From Actinomycetota bacterium (lineage in GTDB: Bacteria > Actinomycetota > Acidimicrobiia > IMCC26256 > PALSA-610): a stretch of DNA of 10,650 bases. Below are positions 6,017 to 10,650 of the stretch, piece by piece (position 1 is the first letter of the stretch; the number at the start of each line of letters is the position of its first letter). Under the pieces are notes generated by a model that worked only from the letters and a program-made list of their open reading frames with translations, did not search any database and was not told the DNA's origin. A program made the translations under genes and the position numbers. The stretch spans positions 1 through 10,650 of the forward strand of contig JAUZEM010000088.1 of NCBI GenBank assembly GCA_030839005.1, given 5' to 3'.

Positions 6017-8480
6017 CGGTCGCGAGGCTCGGTTCGTCGTCGAGCGAAACGCTCGAGCGGCGGGTTGCTCCCGGCAGCCTCATGAAGGCCACGACCGCGA
6101 TCGCGTAGGCACCGAGCGCCGCGAGCTGTACGGCGCGGAACCCGACGGCCATCGACAGGATCGTGGTGAGCACCGAGCCGATGACCGAGAAGAAGCCGTT
6201 CACTGCCCAACCCCACGCCACGTACTCCTCACCGTGGTCCGTGAGCGACGCGACCCGGCCGAGGCCGAGCGGCATGAACATGCCGAGGCAGAGTCCGAGC
6301 GGTGTGAGGATCGCCCCCGCGAAGACGACCCGGACCGCGAGGCCGGTCGAGAGCAGCCGGCCGTCGAGGATCGACGGGAGCGCGAGCTCGTAGAACAGCG
6401 TGAGCGCGGCGAGCACCGCGAGGAGGATCGGCACCGCGGTGCGGGCCCGGTCGGCGAACCTCCGGCTGAGGAGCGCACCGACGCCGGTCGACAGCAGGAT
6501 CGCGGCGAGCGTCACGGTCAGCGAATAGGTGGGGTAGCCGAGGAACTGCACCAAGCGCTGGATCATCGTGATCTCGAAGAACATGAACCCGAGCCCGAGC
6601 GCGGCGAAATACACGGCCGACGTGCCCTTGGCCGGGAGCGCGCGCCACTTGCGGCGCACCGCGAGGAAGGGTGCGAGCAGGAAAACGGCGGCGTATATCG
6701 CCGAGATCGCGAGCAGCAGGAGAAGGACGCGTTCACCGATCGCGTCTTCGGGATCACTGCTCTTGAGCGGTTGCGCGATGTGCGAGAGGACGTCGCGAAA
6801 GCGAGCGAAGTGCCAGAAGTAGGGCGCGTCGTCGTAGACCGGGGTGATGTTCTTGGGCGAGTGCGACACGATCGCCGCCACCTGCGCGTTCGACTCCGAC
6901 GCCAATTGGCTCACGACACCGTTGTTGATGACGTGGCCCGGCGCCGCGTAAGCGTGTTGCTCGGGCAGGTGCGCGATGCCACCGAGGAACCGATCGGTCT
7001 CGGCCTTCGTGAACGCGGTGCGTTTCACGACGATCGTCGAGAGCGCCCCCGACTTCGTGAGTTGCGCGGCGACGAGCAGGTGATTGTTGGGGTCGCGGAT
7101 GCCGAGCTGCTCGAGCGCCTTGCGCGCGGTGACGACGTACCGACTCGTCCGGTTCGGCGTGTCGAAGTTCAGCTCGCCGAACTGCACCACCATGATGCCA
7201 TCGTCGGTCAGATGCCGAAGTGTCGTCTTGATCATCTGCGTGGTGTAGAGGTAGCTCTCCGAGAGCACGAACGCGCCCGAGGAGGCCGCGTTCGTCGCCG
7301 CGTAGCTGTCGGGCGCGACGTACCAGGTCAGGTCGTATTGCGCGTTGGTGCGCGCGAGATACGAGCGGCCGTCGCCTTGGTGCAGGTGCACCGCTGGTTG
7401 CTGCGCCAGGTGGCCCGTGTAGTCGGCGAATCGCTTCGTCAGCAACGAGACCGTCACGGGGTTCAGCTCGACGGCTTCGATGTTCGGCGCCTTGTTGTAG
7501 AGCGAGGCGAGGATCTCGTTTCCTCCGGCCGAACCGATGATCAGCTCGCGTCCGGGGGGCCGGCCGAGAACGTCGAACGGGATCGCCCGCGGGTCCTTCG
7601 CGTAGAACCCGAGCGACGCCGGGTTGCCGTCGAACCGCCGGATGCCGGAGCCGAAGGTGCCGTCGTGCACCAAGAGGTAGTTGGAGGTGTCGGATCCGAA
7701 CTGCACGACGTCGACGCGGAACACCGGCCCCCAAGCCGAGTAGAGCGTGATCGGGGTGTAGAGCTTTCCGTCCTCCGTCCGCACGTCGGGCAGGGCGTTC
7801 GCGGCGACGACCGTGATCACGAGCACCACGCTCGTGATCACGGCGAAGCCGAACAGCAGCGACTTCGGCGCGCACGACGCCAGCCCCACGACCGCGAAGA
7901 TGAGCGCCGAGAGCATGACGACGCGCGGTGGCCCCAGGCGCGTGATCAACGGGATCGCCAGGAGGCAGCCGAGCCCGGCGCCGACGAGATCGGAGAAGTA
8001 CATGCGACCGATGCCGCCGCCGGCCCGCCCGAGGAGCACGGCGACGATGATCCCGAAGGCGATGAACGTCGCGAAGATCGCCAAGCAGATGACGCCGAGC
8101 CGGAACAGGTTGGTGAACGACGATCGCGTCCCGTAGTCCCAGATCGCGATGGTGTTGACGCGCATCTTGGCGACCACGAGATAGCCGAGCGCAATGCTCA
8201 CGGCTCCCCAGACCGAGCACACGGCGATGATGCGCTCGGTCGCCCAGCGACGCACCGGCGAGAACACCGCAACGAACACGCTGCCCGAGCCGATGCCCAA
8301 GAGCGCGAGCCCGATGACCAAGTAGGTGTAGTAGTACCAGAGCTTGAACGAGACGATCCGGGTGTAACCGACTTCGAGCAGGAGTCCCGCGAGGCTGACG
8401 AGGAGGATGATGAGCCAGCGCGGCACGCGAGGTGCGTCGACACCGCTCGGGCCGAGCGTGTCGGAGCTGACCATGCTCAT
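6006..8480 (-). CDS. Membrane protein with spermidine-synthase-like SAM-binding domain
   Basis: 824 residues. The ATG at 8480 is chosen because GGGGGA lies 7 nt upstream; an ATG two codons on and a longer open frame to 8600 are alternatives. Three parts are seen: an N-terminal membrane domain (about 20-230, six or seven segments); a soluble Rossmann-like domain (about 240-565); and a C-terminal membrane domain (about 583-802, about six segments). The middle domain has ELIIGSAGGNEI at 312-323, acidic Glu338 in VELNP, GDGRSYL at 369-375 and VYDDAPYFW at 548-556. The C-terminal part contains FFEITMIQRLVQFLGYPTYS at 634-653, characteristic of the large fused spermidine-synthase-like proteins. Soluble spermidine synthases use decarboxylated SAM and putrescine and have a GGGDG loop; here it is GSAGGNE, and the usual catalytic-Asp region reads WYVAPDSY, so polyamine synthesis is doubtful. 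The real substrate is unknown, and the context suggests an envelope role. The gene is divergent from the second acyltransferase. Confidence 0.8.
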   Translation of the reverse strand: MSMVSSDTLGPSGVDAPRVPRWLIILLVSLAGLLLEVGYTRIVSFKLWYYYTYLVIGLALLGIGSGSVFVAVFSPVRRWATERIIAVCSVWGAVSIALGYLVVAKMRVNTIAIWDYGTRSSFTNLFRLGVICLAIFATFIAFGIIVAVLLGRAGGGIGRMYFSDLVGAGLGCLLAIPLITRLGPPRVVMLSALIFAVVGLASCAPKSLLFGFAVITSVVLVITVVAANALPDVRTEDGKLYTPITLYSAWGPVFRVDVVQFGSDTSNYLLVHDGTFGSGIRRFDGNPASLGFYAKDPRAIPFDVLGRPPGRELIIGSAGGNEILASLYNKAPNIEAVELNPVTVSLLTKRFADYTGHLAQQPAVHLHQGDGRSYLARTNAQYDLTWYVAPDSYAATNAASSGAFVLSESYLYTTQMIKTTLRHLTDDGIMVVQFGELNFDTPNRTSRYVVTARKALEQLGIRDPNNHLLVAAQLTKSGALSTIVVKRTAFTKAETDRFLGGIAHLPEQHAYAAPGHVINNGVVSQLASESNAQVAAIVSHSPKNITPVYDDAPYFWHFARFRDVLSHIAQPLKSSDPEDAIGERVLLLLLAISAIYAAVFLLAPFLAVRRKWRALPAKGTSAVYFAALGLGFMFFEITMIQRLVQFLGYPTYSLTVTLAAILLSTGVGALLSRRFADRARTAVPILLAVLAALTLFYELALPSILDGRLLSTGLAVRVVFAGAILTPLGLCLGMFMPLGLGRVASLTDHGEEYVAWGWAVNGFFSVIGSVLTTILSMAVGFRAVQLAALGAYAIAVVAFMRLPGATRRSSVSLDDEPSLATVTV
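6040..6056 (+). terminator. Possible terminator hairpin inside the convergent gene
   Basis: TCGAGCG-AAA-CGCTCGA is a perfect 7-bp stem with a 3-nt loop, starting 23 bp after the GT39 stop and inside the last codons of the opposite gene. There is no T run after it. Short GC hairpins arise often by chance in such DNA, so this is tentative. Confidence 0.3.
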
Positions 8481-8556
8481 CGTCAGTTCCCCCGGAGCTG
8501 TCTTCGACTGATCGACCACACGACGGAAGCGGTGATGGTACCAACCCGATGACGAC
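8481..8556. promoter_or_regulatory. 76-bp divergent promoter region
   Basis: This gap lies between the spermidine-synthase-like gene (-) and the second acyltransferase gene (+), so both promoters should be here. It holds a perfect 8-bp palindrome TGGTACCA at 8536-8543. Read on the minus strand, TACCAT (8540-8535) fits TANNNT and would give a leader of roughly 50 nt ending in the GGGGGA ribosome binding site (8496-8488 region). No convincing plus-strand -10, -35 or Shine-Dalgarno for the ATG at 8557 is seen. Confidence 0.4.
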
Positions 8557-10491
8557 ATGACGGTTACCGAGCAACGGGTTCTGCAGTCCCGCGAGGACAC
8601 CTACGTCGGTGGGCTCGACGGCCTGCGGGCGATCGCGGTCGCGGCTGTCGTCGTCTTTCACTTCGCGCCGACCGTCCTGCCCGCCGGTTTCCTCGGCGTC
8701 GACGTGTTCTTCGTGGTCTCCGGCTTCCTCATCTCCCGGCTCGTCACGAGCGAGATCGAGCGTTCGGGCGCGGTGTCGCTCCGCACCTTCTGGGCGCGCC
8801 GCGCGCGCCGGCTGCTTCCTGCGCTGGTAACGGTCACGGTCGTCGTTTTGTGCGCGGCCGCGATCAGCTTCTCGAAGAGCGAGATCCACGACCTCCGCGC
8901 CCAGGCCCTGGGCACGCTCTTCTACTGCGCGAACTGGGTGATCATCTTCGCCAAGGGCAACTACTTCAGCACTCTCGGGCGGCCGTCGCCCTTTCTGCAC
9001 ATGTGGACGCTCGCCGTCGAGGAGCAGTTCTACCTGGTGTTGCCGCTCGCGCTGTTCGCCGCGCGGCGCGTGGTCGTCCGGCATCCGTTCCGGACGGCGA
9101 CGATCGCGCTGGTCGGGGCCATCGCGTCGACGGTGTGGATGGGCGTGCTGGTGTCGCCGACCGGAGACCCGACCCGCGCATATCTCGGGAGCGATTCACA
9201 CGCGATGAGCTTGCTCGTGGGCGTCGCGCTCGGCGTGCTCGCGGGAGCCGGCCGGCCGTGGACGTCGATCACCGGTTGGATGCGCTCGAACGCGGCCGCG
9301 GCCCGCGCCGCGCCCCTTCTCGCGGCCGGGTCGCTCGTCGCGATCGTCGTGACGATGCGCGTCACTCGCGATCGCACAATCGCGCTCTATCGTGGAGGCT
9401 TCCTCGTCTTCGCGCTGCTGTGCGCGGTGCTCATCGCGGTCGTCGTGACGATGCCGGCCGCGCCGCTTGCACGACTACTGCGTACGCCGGCGCTCGTCGC
9501 GATCGGACTTCGCTCTTATTCCTTGTATCTGTGGCACTGGCCCGTACGCGTCTTCGTCACGCCCCGCCCGGGTCTCGACGGAGTGGCCCTGTTCGTTGTG
9601 CGGCTCGCCATCTCGATCGTGCTCGCGGAACTTTCGTTCCGCTTCGTCGAGCAACCCTTTCGGGTCGGGGCGGTCGCGCGCCGGTCGGGGAGCCGGGGCG
9701 CGGTCGGGTACTTCGCCGCGCTCACGGTCGTCGCGGTTGTGTTGGTCACGACCGTCGCCGCGCCCAAGCCGCTCCCGCCGAGCGATCTCACGAAGCTGAA
9801 ATCGCTCAGCGGAAACAACATCCCGAAGGCATTGCGCGTGGACCTGTTCGGCGATTCCACGGCGTTGGTGTTCGGGTACGGCGGCGCCCTCCGAGCGCGC
9901 GAGCTGGGCATCTCCGTCGGCGGCGATGCCCAGTTGGGGTGCGGGATCGTGCAGACCGACCATGTGACCGGCGGCCGCGTGCTCCCTCACGTGAAAGAAT
10001 GCGACGGCTGGCAGGCGCGCTGGCGCGCATCGATGCGCAACGACCCCGACGCGCGCCTCGCGCTCATGGCGGGCGCGTGGGAGGCGCTCGATCAGCAGAC
10101 GGCTTTCGGCATCGTTCGGTTCGGCACCACCGCGTGGACGGATCTCATCGCGCGGTCGATGCGGACCGCGCTCGAAACGCTGATTGCCGACGGGCGGACC
10201 GTGTACCTGTTCGACGTGCCGTGTTACGGAGCGGGGAGCGCCAACGACCCGATGCCCGAGCGCAGCGACCCACGACGTATCGCCGCGCTCAACGAGATCT
10301 TCGCGAACGTCGCGCGTTCGATACCCAAGGTCCGGATCGTCGACTGGCGAACACTCGTGTGCCCCGACGGCCATCGCGTCGAGAGTGTCGGCGGTGTGCA
10401 TCTCTGGCAACCGGACGATCAGCACCTCACCTTCGCCGGAGCCGTTGTGGTCTGGAGGTGGTGGCTGCCGCAGCTGCGTTCGACGCCGTAA
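8557..10491 (+). CDS. Second acyltransferase-3/SGNH membrane O-acyltransferase
   Basis: 644 residues, paralogous to the protein at 4493-2457. Acyltransferase-3 domain (about 15-400): GLDGLRAIAVAAVVVFHF with likely catalytic His35, GFLGVDVFFVVSGFLIS at 44-60, FWARRARRLLPAL at 78-90, HMWTLAVEEQFYL at 148-160, YSLYLWHWP at 321-329 and ELSFRFVEQPFRVG at 358-371. SGNH domain (about 425-640): GDS at 432-434 with Ser434, and D620-x-x-H623 in DDQHLTF. The block III Asn is again absent, with Trp508-Glu509 in its place. Cys462 and Cys482 match the pair in the other copy. The predicted action is transfer of an acyl group to an extracytoplasmic glycan or glycolipid. The two copies differ mainly in the SGNH half, so acceptors may differ. 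The start ATG at 8557 is the first in frame; another ATG at 8549 is out of frame and meets a stop three codons later. The stop lies 15 bp before the stop of the convergent GT2 gene. Confidence 0.9.
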   Translation: MTVTEQRVLQSREDTYVGGLDGLRAIAVAAVVVFHFAPTVLPAGFLGVDVFFVVSGFLISRLVTSEIERSGAVSLRTFWARRARRLLPALVTVTVVVLCAAAISFSKSEIHDLRAQALGTLFYCANWVIIFAKGNYFSTLGRPSPFLHMWTLAVEEQFYLVLPLALFAARRVVVRHPFRTATIALVGAIASTVWMGVLVSPTGDPTRAYLGSDSHAMSLLVGVALGVLAGAGRPWTSITGWMRSNAAAARAAPLLAAGSLVAIVVTMRVTRDRTIALYRGGFLVFALLCAVLIAVVVTMPAAPLARLLRTPALVAIGLRSYSLYLWHWPVRVFVTPRPGLDGVALFVVRLAISIVLAELSFRFVEQPFRVGAVARRSGSRGAVGYFAALTVVAVVLVTTVAAPKPLPPSDLTKLKSLSGNNIPKALRVDLFGDSTALVFGYGGALRARELGISVGGDAQLGCGIVQTDHVTGGRVLPHVKECDGWQARWRASMRNDPDARLALMAGAWEALDQQTAFGIVRFGTTAWTDLIARSMRTALETLIADGRTVYLFDVPCYGAGSANDPMPERSDPRRIAALNEIFANVARSIPKVRIVDWRTLVCPDGHRVESVGGVHLWQPDDQHLTFAGAVVVWRWWLPQLRSTP

Positions 10492-10506
10492 TCGGGGCTC
10501 GCTCCG

Positions 10507-10650
10507 TCAGCGTCGCTCGCGGCGCTTGAACACCCGGTCTTGGAGCGCCCACCAGGTGACGAGTCCGAGCTCCTCCGCGCCGACGCCCAACGACATCTTG
10601 GAGTGGCCGCGCACGCGATCGGTGAATGTGATCGGCACCTGCGCGATGTG
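10507..10650 (-). CDS. Polyprenol-phosphate mannosyltransferase-like GT2, C-terminal end only
   Basis: The minus-strand frame enters at the right edge and ends at a TGA (10509-10507), giving the last 47 residues. They begin HIAQVPITFTDRVRGHSKMS and continue with VGAEELGLVTWWALQDRVF. This is the typical end of dolichol/polyprenol-phosphate mannosyltransferases of the GT2 family: a V.VPI.F..R..G.SKMS motif followed by a helix with L(V)T.W. Such cytoplasmic enzymes move mannose (or another hexose) from a nucleotide sugar to polyprenyl phosphate, making donors for GT-C enzymes such as the GT39 protein in this window. The catalytic DXD region lies outside the window, so activity and sugar cannot be judged. 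The basic end KRRERR may contact the membrane. Confidence 0.85.
   Translation of the reverse strand, partial: HIAQVPITFTDRVRGHSKMSLGVGAEELGLVTWWALQDRVFKRRERR
10510..10525 (+). terminator. Possible terminator hairpin after the second acyltransferase
   Basis: GCGTCG-CTCG-CGGCGC forms a 6-bp stem with one G-T wobble and a 4-nt loop, 18 bp past the acyltransferase stop, then TT. An A-T pair (10509/10526) extends it to 7 bp. It lies within the final codons of the convergent GT2 gene, like the hairpin at 6040. It is weak and lacks a real T run. Confidence 0.2.

Noticed and set aside
6234..8552. Long open frame on the plus strand, 772 codons
   Set aside because: The translation is dominated by Arg, Glu, Asp and His with no recognisable motif. 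It is antisense to the membrane SAM-fold gene, which has clear family motifs.
8481..8600. 40-codon N-terminal extension of the membrane SAM-fold protein
   Set aside because: It would overlap the start of the divergent acyltransferase gene and has no family support, whereas the ATG at 8480 has a GGGGGA ribosome binding site.
6754..9084. Long open frame on the minus strand, 776 codons
   Set aside because: Arg/Ala/His-rich low-complexity translation that runs across two real genes and their divergent promoter region; a shadow produced by high GC.
1..10650. Search for a CRISPR array, transposase, toxin-antitoxin pair or defence genes
   Set aside because: No regularly spaced repeats, transposase or nuclease motifs, or terminal inverted repeats were seen; all sizeable coding regions are accounted for by the families listed.

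Overview
The window is GC-rich (well above 60% by eye), almost fully coding, and uses GTG and probably TTG starts. It carries a homologue of the actinobacterial arabinofuranosyltransferase AftB. This points to a high-GC Actinomycetota chromosome. A non-mycobacterial lineage such as Acidimicrobiia is my guess, not something the sequence proves. I see no mobile element, CRISPR array, tRNA or rRNA.

Layout. (1) Bases 3-173 (+) are the last 56 codons of an EAL-domain protein (cyclic-di-GMP phosphodiesterase family). A short-LID adenylate kinase follows, ending at 747. (2) Bases 751-4493 (-) are a two-gene operon read right to left: a membrane acyltransferase-3 protein with an SGNH domain (4493-2457), then an AftB-like GT-C arabinofuranosyltransferase (2460-751). 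The two overlap by 4 bp (ATGA). (3) A 146-bp divergent intergenic region (4494-4639) leads to a GT39/ArnT-like membrane glycosyltransferase (4640-6016, +). (4) Its 3' end overlaps by 11 bp the end of a large membrane protein (8480-6006, -) that has a spermidine-synthase-like SAM-binding domain between two membrane domains. (5) A 76-bp divergent intergenic region leads to a second acyltransferase-3/SGNH protein (8557-10491, +). (6) Bases 10507-10650 (-) are the 3' end of a polyprenol-phosphate mannosyltransferase-like GT2 gene that runs off the window.

How the genes may work together. Five of the six genes right of position 750 belong to families that build or decorate extracytoplasmic glycans from polyprenyl-phosphate or acyl donors. 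The sixth is an integral membrane enzyme-like protein of unknown role. The simplest reading is a cell-envelope glycan locus: the GT2 enzyme makes a lipid-linked sugar donor, the two GT-C enzymes (AftB-like, GT39) transfer sugars outside the membrane, and the two acyltransferases add acyl groups. The overlap between an acyltransferase and the AftB homologue suggests that an arabinofuranose-containing polymer is the acylated target. That link is inferred from gene order only. The EAL protein and adenylate kinase look like a separate signalling/nucleotide unit that converges on the locus.
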